Source: Aureococcus anophagefferens (Eukaryota; Sar; Pelagophyceae; Pelagomonadales; Pelagomonadaceae). From it: a DNA stretch of 34,096 nucleotides. How positions within the stretch are numbered: position 1 is the stretch's first letter; each line of letters begins with the position of its first letter. The stretch covers positions 338,175 to 372,270 of the forward strand of contig NW_008705578.1 in NCBI RefSeq assembly GCF_000186865.1. The letters are read 5' to 3'. The notes beneath the pieces were generated by a model, which was not told where the DNA came from, did no database searches, and saw nothing but the letters and a program-made list of their open reading frames with translations. The position numbers were made by a program, and so were the translations under genes. Below are positions 27,501 to 34,096 of the stretch, in pieces.

Positions 27501-27826
27501 AGACGTCGGGCGGCGACGACGACTACACCGAGGCGAGCGTCGTCATCGTCGTGCCCGTCATCTGCGTCGCGCTCGCGCTGGCGGGCATCATCTACTACCT
27601 CCACCACCTCAAGCCCCTCGAGCACGGCCTCGAGCAGCGCGAGACCGAGATGACGGAGAAGGGCGGCTCCGGCGACGACAAGGGGCTCTGGGTCGGCGGC
27701 CAGGAGACCAAGGAGGAGATGGATGAAACGGACGTGGCCTTCGGCCAGACGAGCCGCGGCGACCCCGACTCGGCCGCGGAGGACAACCTCATCTCCCTCA
27801 AGGTCGAGGGCGTCGAGGAGTTCTGA
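24548..27826 (+). CDS. Fasciclin-domain type I membrane protein (adhesion-like)
   Basis: The 1092 residues start with a signal peptide (MRRAAALWLASCFAPSRWCA; in-frame ATG 24389 upstream is less plausible). Two Cys-rich modules (CRGLSCDAYDEARC, CEGLSCDRYSPATC) are followed by an Asn/Gly/Thr linker with sequons (NGTNGTNGT). Three FAS1 domains follow, each with the TVFAP/TIFAP/TLFAP H1 box, YHV and VVDAVLL-type H2 ends. A third Cys module (CLGFSCEAHAPASC) comes next. A further Cys-containing ectodomain, a region ending near EEMHFEVLATG, and a Pro/Thr/Ser stalk of PTP-, PSP- and PTA-type words lead to one membrane helix (ASVVIVVPVICVALALAGII) and an acidic tail. FAS1 proteins act in cell adhesion and extracellular matrix; here probably at the cell surface. 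There is no intron. Confidence 0.88.
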   Translation: MRRAAALWLASCFAPSRWCADAGACDDVCRGLSCDAYDEARCVSARASHGCACAGGCACEGRRPGAPLACAAVCEGLSCDRYSPATCQVAAEEFGCACAGCSCGAMGRRLADAEFLNGTNGTNGTNGTLYAIPDGYVGNVVDVIRSSPDHALLAAAIEAAGLTGVLEDPASTYTVFAPVDAAFAALGVDVAALPADDLAEILLYHVVLGRTLAADLEDGDELVTVLGEPAAVAVRNGSYSVDNATVLVADLMASNGVVHVVDAVLLPPGDPAPTAAPTAAYDSLARALETGGNHTMLLAALEIAGLYDVLDAPGAYTIFAPDDDAFAALDEAVLEKLLEERRVDQLRNVLLYHVLGFELPAAELSDGGYYTLLDGEALTVELLEDRVAVDGRANVTAADLFAANGVAHAVDAVLLPSTGGTGAPSSTMAPSVLPIYSLLDVARSSPNHTLLVAALEFTGLDAPLDASGAYTLFAPTDRAFYAALGERGLRELLRPERDGELATLLKYHVLPKVLYAADVSDGASVKTLAGWPVTAAVDGVSVVVDNATVTVADLAAENGVLHVVDALFTLPKTHGGNYACVDICLGFSCEAHAPASCDFVKSEFGCACDGCDCLDAANVTDTTYTGSEDVAYSSAVVLDAPSTDQFGAREEAAIRYALFETCESIVSPDAVRITAVGYHVLDGFVETGNCMAYWSKEQRGCGDLLSFCPDEACDGDENGPWCVVNDDGEWKYCGRRRELRIPGSAKAAARRRLVGPPPRRLAGDDDEKTHKVQVEFDVEYSMQSLYGSAAIGEQMERELEAAVMGGADSALSVAIEDHADGTALEAAAVDQDLSLAAIEEEMHFEVLATGAPSAVPTSDPSPVPSWDGTRAPTLSWPPTPRPTHAPSVSAPPSYCPTPAPSVEPSPVPTAPPSTSPVPSPDPTPKPTPRPTVDTDKPSYQPTASPTAEPALMPTLDPSAVPTPGPSADWRPKPTRAPLADPDAQKTSGGDDDYTEASVVIVVPVICVALALAGIIYYLHHLKPLEHGLEQRETEMTEKGGSGDDKGLWVGGQETKEEMDETDVAFGQTSRGDPDSAAEDNLISLKVEGVEEF

Positions 27827-28065
27827 AGGGGGGGGGGGCTCGCGCGCTTTTAATGGGCGTCTGTTTCGAAAGCTTAGCTATAGCGGCCCGCGGGGTCGAC
27901 GTCCTCCCGCCGGACGTCGTCGGGGCGCAGAAAGGCTGCTTCCGAGCCGGCGCCGCGCGAGGCCGCACCGCATCCGTCCCCAGTCCGATGTTTGGGCCCG
28001 GGCGGGTTAGGTCTAGTCTGCCGTCGTGGGCGCGGGGGCGCCGGGGCGGGGCGCGCGGCGGCGGC
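27827..28065. other. Intergenic region between convergent genes, with G11 run
   Basis: The 239 bases separate the stops of the fasciclin gene and Rab1. A run of eleven G (27828..27838) follows the fasciclin TGA at once. No gene is seen. ORFs on the plus strand here are Arg-rich shadows. Poly(A) and termination signals for both genes should lie here but no AATAAA is present. Confidence 0.6.
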
Positions 28066-28879
28066 CTAGGCGGGACAGCACTTCTTCGTCCTCGAGCTGC
28101 CGCCGGAGAGCTTGAGGCCCGACGCGCCGCCGGCGCCGGGCTTCGCGCTCTGGCTCGCCTCGCGGAGGCGGATGAGCTCGCCGGCCATGGTGAGGAAGGC
28201 CTCCTCGACGTTCGTCGCGTTCTTCGCCGACGTCTCGAGGAAGGGGATGCCGAGGCCGTCGGCGTACTCCTTGGCCGCCTCGGTCGTGACGACCTTGTCC
28301 TCCATGTCGCATTTGTTGCCCACGAGGAGCTTGCACGTGCCCTCGTTGGCGTAGCGGTTCACCTCCGTGAGCCAGTCGCTGACGTGGTCGAAGGACTCGC
28401 TCGACGTCACGTCGTAGACCATGATGATGCCGTCGGCGCCGCGGTAGTAGGCGCTCGTGATCGTCCGGAACCGCTCCTGGCCCGCCGTGTCCCAGATCTG
28501 CAGCTTCACCGTCTTGCCTGCGACGCGGCGCGGTGGGCGGACGCGGCGCGAGGGCGGGCGGCGCGCGCGCGGCGCGCGCGGGCGAGCGGCCGCGGCGGTT
28601 TCTCGAGGCGCACCGGCGACGCGGCGCGGCGGGCGGCGCGGCGCGAGGGCGGGCGGCGCGCGCGCGGCGCGCGCGGGCGAGCGGCCGCGGCGGTTTCTCG
28701 ACGCGCCGGCGCGCGCCGTCTACCTTGACCGTGCGGAAGCGGAAGTCGACGCCGATCGTCGAGATGTAGCTCTCCGTGAAGGCGTCGTCGGCGAAGCGGA
28801 GCAAAAGACAGGACTTGCCCACGCCCGTGTCTCCGATGAGCACGAGCTTGAACAGGTGATCGTAGTCGCGTTTCGACAT
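28066..28879 (-). CDS. Rab1/Ypt1-type small GTPase
   Basis: Controls ER-to-Golgi vesicle traffic. Two exons (28879..28717, 28517..28066) give 204 residues, the usual Rab1 length. Start [21 protein letters not shown]-loop GDTGVGKS; switch [18 protein letters not shown] with the effector Thr; switch [21 protein letters not shown]; guanine-binding NKCD and ETSAKN; C-terminus KKCCPA with two cysteines for geranylgeranylation (here -CCPA, slightly unlike the usual -CC end). The Rab1 signature FRT-(x)[14 protein letters not shown] is restored only when the 199-base GC-AG intron is removed. RabF motifs fit Rab1 better than Rab8, but the two are hard to separate. The neighbouring genes give no clue about function. 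Confidence 0.92.
28518..28716 (-). other. GC-AG intron of Rab1 with a 64-base duplication
   Basis: The gene strand reads GTAGACG then GCGCGC...GTCGCAG then GCAAGACG. The cut yields [11 protein letters not shown], the family sequence. No GT donor keeps phase. Inside, a 64-base block is present twice with identical sequence (28543..28606 and 28638..28701, period 95) and is rich in GCGC. The intron is almost pure G/C. Confidence 0.8.
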
Positions 28880-29046
28880 GGCGGCGTCCGGGCGTCCGCG
28901 CGAATCCAGCCGGCGTCCGGGGCGCCCGTCCGCAGCCAAATTGAGCGGCCTCGGGGTCTCACAACACGCGCGCTCGTCGCGCGGCGCCGACGCGAGGTGA
29001 GGACAGACGACGCTTTCGATCACGGCGCGATACGCGGCACCGGCCA
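28880..29046. promoter_or_regulatory. Divergent promoter region, Rab1 / NTF2-like gene
   Basis: The 167 bases lie between the Rab1 start and the upstream ATG of the NTF2-like gene (323 bases if its second ATG is used). The composition is less GC-biased than the genes. I see no clear repeated motif. Inferred from position. Confidence 0.4.
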
Positions 29047-29605
29047 ATGCTGCCCATCCGTGCAGCCCTGCCGCCGACGACCATTGCGGCCGCCAAGGAG
29101 CACGTCGCGCGCATCTTCGCGCTCCTCTTCTTCGTCGCCGTCGCCACGACCCTCGCCCTGGGCACAAACACCAACCTCGTCGCACCGCACTCCACCACAA
29201 CGATGAGCCTCGACTACGCCGCCCTCACGGCCAAGTACTTTGAAGTCTGGAACGCCAAGGACCTCGTCGCGCGCCGCGTCGAGCGACGGGAGCGTTCTTG
29301 TTCGCGCGCCTGGACGCGCGCGTTCGCAGGTCGAGCTGCGCAAGCTCTTCGCGGACGCGGCGACGCTCCGCGACTGGGACGTCGAGAAGGCCGGCGCGGA
29401 GGACGTCGTCGCGGCGAACGGCGGCATCTTCGAGGCCGTGCCGACCATCTCCATTGACGTGCTCAAGGTCCACGTCTCCGAGTCGACGCTGAGCGCCATC
29501 GCGGAGATCATCGTGAACGTGCCCGACGACAAGCTCAAGGTCACGGACGTCATCACCTTCGACGCCGCGGGCCTCATCGTGTCCGTCCGCGCGTACAAGG
29601 GCTAG
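29047..29605 (+). CDS. NTF2/SnoaL-like fold protein
   Basis: Two exons (29047..29265, 29330..29605) give 164 residues. The core begins [20 protein letters not shown] at 29203, then [60 protein letters not shown] and [15 protein letters not shown], the pattern of small algal and bacterial SnoaL-like proteins (cone-shaped fold, ligand or substrate unknown). The upstream ATG at 29047 adds 52 residues with a hydrophobic [17 protein letters not shown] segment and good codon use, so a membrane anchor or signal is possible; initiation at 29203 is the alternative. The 64-base intron is GT-AG, and its donor octamer resembles the next exon start. Confidence 0.75.
29266..29329 (+). other. 64-base GT-AG intron of the NTF2-like gene
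   Basis: The donor GTCGCGCG follows AAGGACCTC; the acceptor CGTTCGCAG precedes GTCGAGCT. Donor-side and exon-start octamers match at 6 of 8 positions, as expected for an old target duplication. Splicing joins WNAKDL to VELRKLFAD in phase 0. Without it neither frame spans the family core. Confidence 0.8.
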
Positions 29606-29723
29606 GCTGGGCGGCCCTAAGCGCCGGTGGCCGATCACCAGTGGGAGATTCGTAGCCGGCGCCCTCTAAGCGCCGGTGGGTCGCGGATGGGCCGCGCCGA
29701 GCTGCGACGGCAAGAAGGCTCCG
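29606..29723. repeat. Short direct repeat between convergent genes
   Basis: CTAAGCGCCGGTGG occurs twice, near 29618 and 29667, in the 118 bases between the stops of the NTF2-like gene and the fusion gene. Each copy holds a GCGCCGG core that can pair locally. It may be part of the 3' ends of both transcripts. The function is unknown. Confidence 0.6.
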
Positions 29724-32700
29724 TTAATCGGCGAAGGCGCGGATCTTCGCCTCGACGACGCGGGCCATGGCGTCCGTCGCGTCGCGCATGGTGTCGAGGA
29801 CGTCGAGGCGCCGCGCCGCGGCGTCGGCCGTCGCGCGGACGGCCGCCGCGCGGACCTCCGTGTTGACGTTGAACTTGGCGACGCCCGCGGCGCGCGCGCG
29901 CCGGAGGTAGTCCTCCGGGAGGCCCGACGCGCCGTGGAGCACGAGGGGCACGCCGCCGGCCTCCCCGCGGACGGCGTCGAGGCGCGCCCAGTCGAGGTCC
30001 GGCGGGCTCTTCGCGTAGCGGCCGTGGACGTTGCCCACGGTCACGGCGAGCGCCTCGACGCCCGTCGCCGCGAGGAACTTCGCGACGACGGCGGGGTCCG
30101 TCATCTTCGCGTCCCGCAGGTCCACGGCCAGGCCGTCCTCCTCGCCGGCGAGCTTGCCGAGCTCCGCCTCCACCGTCGCGCCCGCGGCCGCCGCGCGCTC
30201 GACGACGCCCCGCGTCCACCGCTCGTTGTCCTCGAGGGACAGCTCCGCGCCGTCGGCCATGACGTGGTCGACGCCCGAAGCCAGGGCCAGGTCGATGGCA
30301 ACGTCGTCGGCGGCGTGGTCGAGCGCGACGAGCATGGGCACGCCGCTCTCGCGGAAACAGTCGTCGGCGACGGCGGCGCACGCCGCGAGGAGCGCCGCGC
30401 CCCCAAAGTCGAGCGACGCCGGGTGGAGCTGCACGATGGCGGGCCTGCCCGCGGCGACGACGGCGCGCTTCACGGCGATGGCGCCCTCGACGTTGTAGAC
30501 GTTGAACGCGCCGACGGCCGCGCCGGCGGCCGCGGCGTCGCGCAATAGATCGCGGCAGCTCGGGCGGGCCGGCCCCCGCGGCCCCGGCAACGACGACCGG
30601 CCCGCCACGGTCTCGACGACGCGCGCGAGGTCGCCGTCGTCGCCGACGTTGCCCGGGAAGACGACGTAGGCCGACCCGGGCAGCCTAGTCTCGCCGCCGA
30701 GGCGCCACGCCGGCACGCCCGGCACGACCTGCCCGAGCACCTCGGCCCGCTCGACGCCGAGGGCGCGCACGGCGACGTCGTTGGACGTGATGCCCCCCTT
30801 GGCGACGACGAACGCCGGGTTTCGCGCGGCCGCGCGCGCGACGACGTCGCATAAGGCTTTGTTCACCGTCTCGCCGATGACCAAACCGCCCGCGCCGTCG
30901 TCCTGGACCTTGGCCCGCGACGTGTAGAGGGCGACGCTGCCGCCGCTTTCGAGCGAAACGTCGACGCGCGTCGCGACCGCGCGCACGTACGCGTCGCCCT
31001 CGCGCAGCAATGCGCCGACGTCGACCTCGACGAAGTCGAGCCAGGCGCACCGCGCCTTCAACGCCTCGAGCTGCGCCGTCGTCTTGCCGACGTAGCTGCC
31101 GACGACGACGAGCCCGCCCGGGGACGACGCGCCCGGCGACGCGAGCTCGGACGCGGCCAAGAGCGGCTTCTGCGGCATCGCCGTCAGCGCCGCGACCAAC
31201 GAACCCGCGCAGCGGTAGACCACGCCCCGCGAAAAGAGCTCCGGCCGCGCCGCGCGCGCCTCGTGGACGCCCAGGGCGACGAGGAGCGCGTCGCGCTCCT
31301 CCAAGGCGTCGACGGCGAAGACGACGCGGCCGTTGGACGCCTCGATCGTTCGTAGCACCAGAGCCTTGACCGCGTCCGCGCCCCGGCGGATCGTCGCGAG
31401 GTCGAGCGACGTCACGGACGCCGCGGGGATGGCGCCGTCCGTCTTCTCCGCGACCCAGTCGCGCAGGTCGCTCCGCCGGTAGCCGAAGGCCGCGTCGCGC
31501 GCGAATTCCGTCTCTCCGGCCCGCGTCGCGGGCCGGTCGCCGCCCGAATTCGGCGGCCCGAGGACGTAGTGCGTGCCGCCGGACGTCACGCGCCCCCCTT
31601 CGAAGAAGACGGGCGCGACGAAGATGATGGGGTCGTCCCAGCCCAGGCCCCGCGCGAGCGCGTCGACCTCGGCGGGGAAGTGGCCGCGGAGCGTCGAGTC
31701 GCTCCGCGAGACGACGTGCGCGGGGCCGTGCGGTCTCAGACCGGCGCCGATGGCCTCGGCGCGGGCGACGGCGTCGGTTTCATCTAAAGCCCGCGTGTTC
31801 GCCAGCAGGTAGAAGCACGACTTGGCGTCGTCCGCGAGTTCGCGCGCGAGGTCCGCGGCGCCCCACTTCGACGACACCGCCACGCCGTGCACCGTCTGCG
31901 TGCCCGTCGGATCGTCGTCGACGACGCAGAGCGGCGGCTCGCGGGCCACGAGTGCCGCGATGCGCGCGCGCGCGACGTCCGCGGCCTCGGCGGCCGGCGC
32001 CCACAACTTTTCCGCGTCGCGCTCGAGCGAGGCCTTGGACACCTCGCCGAACGTCCCCGCGACGGCGGCCCAGTCCGCGTCGCCGTAGCCGCCCGCGAGG
32101 CCCCGCGCCACGGTGCCGCGCGCGAGGGCCGCGCTCGGCAGCGCGACGCGGCACGCCGCGCCCGCGTCGAGCACCAGGTCCAAGTCCTTGGCGAAGTTCC
32201 GCAGCGGCGCCGCGGAGACCTCGAACTTGAGCGACTCCGCGTCGCCGCGGCTTCGCAGGATGCCGCCGCTGCGCGCGAGCATCGTCGACTGGGCCCAGGC
32301 GACGTCGAGGAGCGGGAGCAGCGTTTCCAAGTCGCAGCCGAGCTCTCTCGCCAGCGCGAGCGCCTCCGCGGCGGCGTGCGCGTTCGCCGCGGCCAGCAGC
32401 TGGTTCACGAGCTTCGCGCCGGCGCCGGCGCCCGGCCCGCCCAGCAGGACGCTCCGGCCGCCGATGGCGTCGAGGACCTCCGCGGCCGCGGCGAACGACG
32501 CCTCTTCGCCGCCGCACATGACCGCCAGCGCGCCGCTCCTCGCGCCCTCGGGCCCGCCGGACACCGGCGCGTCGAGGAATGGGACGCCCGCAAAGCGCGC
32601 GTGGAGCTCCCGCGCGAAGGCGACGGACGTCGTGCCGAGGTTGAGCACGACGGGTTTCGCCGCGCACGCCGGCAGCACCTCGTCGAAGACCGCGCGCTCC

Positions 32701-32987
32701 GCGGCCTCGTTGGACACGGACACGAGCACGGCCGCCGCGCCGTCGACGGCCGCCGCGACGGTCGGCGCGGCGGACACGCGGCCCTGGGCGTCGTCGGCGG
32801 ACGCGCAGGCCGCCGCGGCGCTGGCGTCGACGTCGTAGATGGCGACGTCGTGGCCCGCGCGCGCGAGGCTCCAGGCGACGCCGCGGCCCATGTTGCCGGC
32901 GCCGACGACGGCCGTGCTTATGGAGCGCGCTGCGCCGCGCATTGCCGCACGTGTTGCTCGCATTGCTGGGTGCGAGAGCGTCACCAT
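29724..32987 (-). CDS. Threonate dehydrogenase / four-carbon acid sugar kinase / class II aldolase fusion
   Basis: One 1087-residue chain carries three enzymes. Residues ~20-310: beta-hydroxyacid dehydrogenase of the LtnD/3-HIBADH type (VVGAGNMGRG, DAPVSGGPEGARSGALAVM, catalytic Lys in GAGAKLVNQ). ~330-760: four-carbon acid sugar kinase (DUF1537; DDDPTGTQTVHG, SRSDSTLRGHFPAE, FVVAKGGITSNDVAVRAL). ~790-1087: class II aldolase with zinc ligands in ALDHAADD, VEAELGKLAGEEDG, VTVGNVHGRY and LVLHGASGLP. The known bacterial steps oxidise threonate or erythronate, phosphorylate the 2-keto product and yield a triose phosphate. The same order of domains occurs in plants and oomycetes, where plants have a duplicated first domain. 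The start at 32987 (MVTLSHPAMRATRAAMRGAA) looks mitochondrial; ATG 33014 is an alternative. There is no intron. Confidence 0.88.
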   Translation of the reverse strand: MVTLSHPAMRATRAAMRGAARSISTAVVGAGNMGRGVAWSLARAGHDVAIYDVDASAAAACASADDAQGRVSAAPTVAAAVDGAAAVLVSVSNEAAERAVFDEVLPACAAKPVVLNLGTTSVAFARELHARFAGVPFLDAPVSGGPEGARSGALAVMCGGEEASFAAAAEVLDAIGGRSVLLGGPGAGAGAKLVNQLLAAANAHAAAEALALARELGCDLETLLPLLDVAWAQSTMLARSGGILRSRGDAESLKFEVSAAPLRNFAKDLDLVLDAGAACRVALPSAALARGTVARGLAGGYGDADWAAVAGTFGEVSKASLERDAEKLWAPAAEAADVARARIAALVAREPPLCVVDDDPTGTQTVHGVAVSSKWGAADLARELADDAKSCFYLLANTRALDETDAVARAEAIGAGLRPHGPAHVVSRSDSTLRGHFPAEVDALARGLGWDDPIIFVAPVFFEGGRVTSGGTHYVLGPPNSGGDRPATRAGETEFARDAAFGYRRSDLRDWVAEKTDGAIPAASVTSLDLATIRRGADAVKALVLRTIEASNGRVVFAVDALEERDALLVALGVHEARAARPELFSRGVVYRCAGSLVAALTAMPQKPLLAASELASPGASSPGGLVVVGSYVGKTTAQLEALKARCAWLDFVEVDVGALLREGDAYVRAVATRVDVSLESGGSVALYTSRAKVQDDGAGGLVIGETVNKALCDVVARAAARNPAFVVAKGGITSNDVAVRALGVERAEVLGQVVPGVPAWRLGGETRLPGSAYVVFPGNVGDDGDLARVVETVAGRSSLPGPRGPARPSCRDLLRDAAAAGAAVGAFNVYNVEGAIAVKRAVVAAGRPAIVQLHPASLDFGGAALLAACAAVADDCFRESGVPMLVALDHAADDVAIDLALASGVDHVMADGAELSLEDNERWTRGVVERAAAAGATVEAELGKLAGEEDGLAVDLRDAKMTDPAVVAKFLAATGVEALAVTVGNVHGRYAKSPPDLDWARLDAVRGEAGGVPLVLHGASGLPEDYLRRARAAGVAKFNVNTEVRAAAVRATADAAARRLDVLDTMRDATDAMARVVEAKIRAFAD

Positions 32988-33146
32988 TGCTCGACTCGAG
33001 CTGCACGGCGGCATCACGTTGACGACACACAATCTGCCGGCGGCCGAGTGATAACGAAATTCTCGTCGAGAGAGCGCCGCCCCCGTGTCAGGGCCCAGAT
33101 GCTCGCGGAGTGAAGGCCGACGCGACACGGACGCTTCGCCGCCGCC
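32988..33146. promoter_or_regulatory. Divergent promoter region, fusion gene / unknown basic protein
   Basis: The 159 bases between the two starts include an AT-richer patch (GTGATAACGAAATTCTCGTC at about 33050). No distinct repeat is seen. Inferred from position only. Confidence 0.4.
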
Positions 33147-33707
33147 ATGAGCCGCCGCGTGCCGAACGCGGCGAACCGGAGCAGCCCGAGCGTCATGAAC
33201 CCGCGGTCCATGCTCGCCCAGCCCGTCTGGCAGCCCCGCCAGTGCTCCATCACGGGCGACGACGGCCAGCGGTGGCGCGGCCCGCTCAAGGGCACGCGGC
33301 CCGTGACGCCGACGGAGGCGGCGAGCCGCCGCGCCTGGGGCCGCCAGGAGCGGCCCTACCTCTACCTCTTCGAGACGGACTCGTCGGCGGCGTTCTCGCG
33401 GATGCGGCGGTCGAAGACGCCGCCCGCGCACGGCGTGCCCCGGGCGCCGAACGTGCCCCCGCTCGCGACGACGCGCCGGGCCCAGACGGCGACGCGCGAG
33501 CGCACGCGCCGCACGCTCCAGATGACCATGGGCCAGCGCTCCGAGGAGCGCGCGCGGTCCATGGCGGCGTCGGGCTTCCGGAACCTCGACTTCCCGACGC
33601 ACGCGGACACGACGAGCCGGGCCTTCGGCGCCATCACGCTCACGGCGCCCATGTCGCCCGTCGCGAAGACGCGGCTCAAGACGCTCCTCTGCATCAAGGA
33701 GGACTGA
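33147..33707 (+). CDS. Unknown small basic protein
   Basis: The 186 residues start at an ATG in good context (CCGCCATGAGC): MSRRVPNAANRSSPSVMNPR, then QPVWQPRQCSITGDDGQRWR, YLYLFETDSSAAFSRMRRSK and GFRNLDFPTHADTTSRAFGA, ending LKTLLCIKED. It is rich in Arg, Ser, Thr and Pro, with no signal peptide or membrane helix. Codon use is fully coding-like throughout, and the ORF fills the gap between a divergent start and a convergent stop, so it is probably a real gene. No family is recognised. Confidence 0.6.
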   Translation: MSRRVPNAANRSSPSVMNPRSMLAQPVWQPRQCSITGDDGQRWRGPLKGTRPVTPTEAASRRAWGRQERPYLYLFETDSSAAFSRMRRSKTPPAHGVPRAPNVPPLATTRRAQTATRERTRRTLQMTMGQRSEERARSMAASGFRNLDFPTHADTTSRAFGAITLTAPMSPVAKTRLKTLLCIKED

Positions 33708-33754
33708 GCCGCCGTTTAGCCCGTCTGATTTTACATACCATTCTAGACACACAT

Positions 33755-34096
33755 TTACTTGGTCGCCGCGAAGAACGCCTCGAGGTCGGCGAGCTTGCCC
33801 GGCAGGTTCATCGGCCCCGGGCCCGACGCGTAGGCGATCGCGCCCGTGGCCACCTCGACGACGTAGACGCGCCAGGGCCGCGTCTCGTAGGCCGCCTCGA
33901 GCGCGTCGTCCATGGAGTCGAGGACCATGGTCACGGGGCCGGCGATTTTGAGCCGCAGGAGGCTCAGCGCCTTCTCCGCCGCCGCCTTCCGGTCGTCGAT
34001 GGACGCGTGGAAGTTGCCCGGCTCCTTGAGCTGGAAGGGCGGCGGGAAGTCGCCGCCCGCGTGCTCGCCCGCGCCGCCGCCGTCCTTGCGGTTCGC
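33755..34096 (-). CDS. C-terminal part of an iodothyronine-deiodinase-like protein
   Basis: The last 113 codons of a gene that continues past the right edge. FQLKEPGNFHASIDDRKAAA, then EKALSLLRLKIAGPVTMVLD, SMDDALEAAYETRPWRVYVV and GAIAYASGPGPMNL match the C-terminal half of the deiodinase/thioredoxin-fold family (ERxxxA, P-xxVD-MD, YxxxPxRxYV, G-xIxY-xGP). In animals this enzyme removes iodine with a selenocysteine; in algae the role is unclear and may be a general reductive dehalogenase or redox function. The active-site residue (Sec or Cys) lies outside the window. The stop lies 47 bases from that of the convergent gene. Confidence 0.75.
   Translation of the reverse strand, partial: ANRKDGGGAGEHAGGDFPPPFQLKEPGNFHASIDDRKAAAEKALSLLRLKIAGPVTMVLDSMDDALEAAYETRPWRVYVVEVATGAIAYASGPGPMNLPGKLADLEAFFAATK

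Noticed and set aside
23768..27625. Long minus-strand ORF of 1285 codons opposite the fasciclin gene
   Set aside because: Its translation is Arg/Val/Asp-rich and domain-free, the usual shadow of a GC-rich gene on the other strand.
33640..33754. SECIS element downstream of the deiodinase-like stop
   Set aside because: On the minus strand a TGAT occurs, but I found no matching ATGA core with an A-rich apical loop. A search tool is needed; not claimed.

Overview
The window reads as nuclear DNA of a very GC-rich, compact stramenopile alga. The best fit is a pelagophyte close to Aureococcus anophagefferens. The reasons are almost exclusive G/C third codon positions, short intergenic spaces, an ASAFAP-type bipartite plastid leader (14623..15612), eukaryotic families (PP2A B55, Rab1, RING, C2/UIM, fasciclin, fibrillin), and introns with DNA-transposon hallmarks of the introner type described in Aureococcus. 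The species name is inference.

Layout. 1..1640 holds a partial gene edge and poorly supported ORFs. 1639..3260 (+) is a PP2A B55 subunit. 3313..9917 (-) is one very large gene made of three long ORFs joined by two introners: Cys-rich repeats, a degenerate 5'-nucleotidase module, an ANF-type ligand-binding domain, a GCC2/GCC3-like Cys-rich segment, many membrane helices and a cytoplasmic tail. Then follow a prolyl iminopeptidase (+), a plastid guanylate-kinase-like protein (-), a zone of broken reading frames (13.0-13.7 kb), a small membrane protein (-), a plastid fibrillin (+), a coiled-coil RING protein (-), a 2OG-Fe(II) dioxygenase (+), an SDR (-), a C2/UIM protein (+), an ankyrin-like phosphosite-rich protein (-), an FDGAP-repeat protein (-), a fasciclin adhesion protein (+), Rab1 (-), an NTF2/SnoaL-like protein (+), a threonate dehydrogenase/four-carbon sugar-acid kinase/aldolase fusion (-), an unknown basic protein (+) and the C-terminal end of a deiodinase-like protein (-).

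Genes alternate strand almost perfectly. Convergent stops lie 6 to about 240 bp apart, and divergent starts share 150-310 bp that presumably act as bidirectional promoters. There is no operon logic; most neighbours look functionally unrelated.

The two most notable items are (1) the intron system and (2) the nucleotidase-receptor fusion. In the intron system, two clear introners have TIRs and 8-bp target duplications that supply the GT donor. Across nine inferred introns the donor dinucleotide (GT or GC) is nearly always repeated at the start of the next exon. About half are GC-AG, and two unrelated GC-AG introns share 15 of 16 bases at their 5' end. In the fusion protein, the metallophosphoesterase metal-binding motifs appear lost while the nucleotide-binding C-terminal domain is retained, which suggests a sensor rather than an enzyme.
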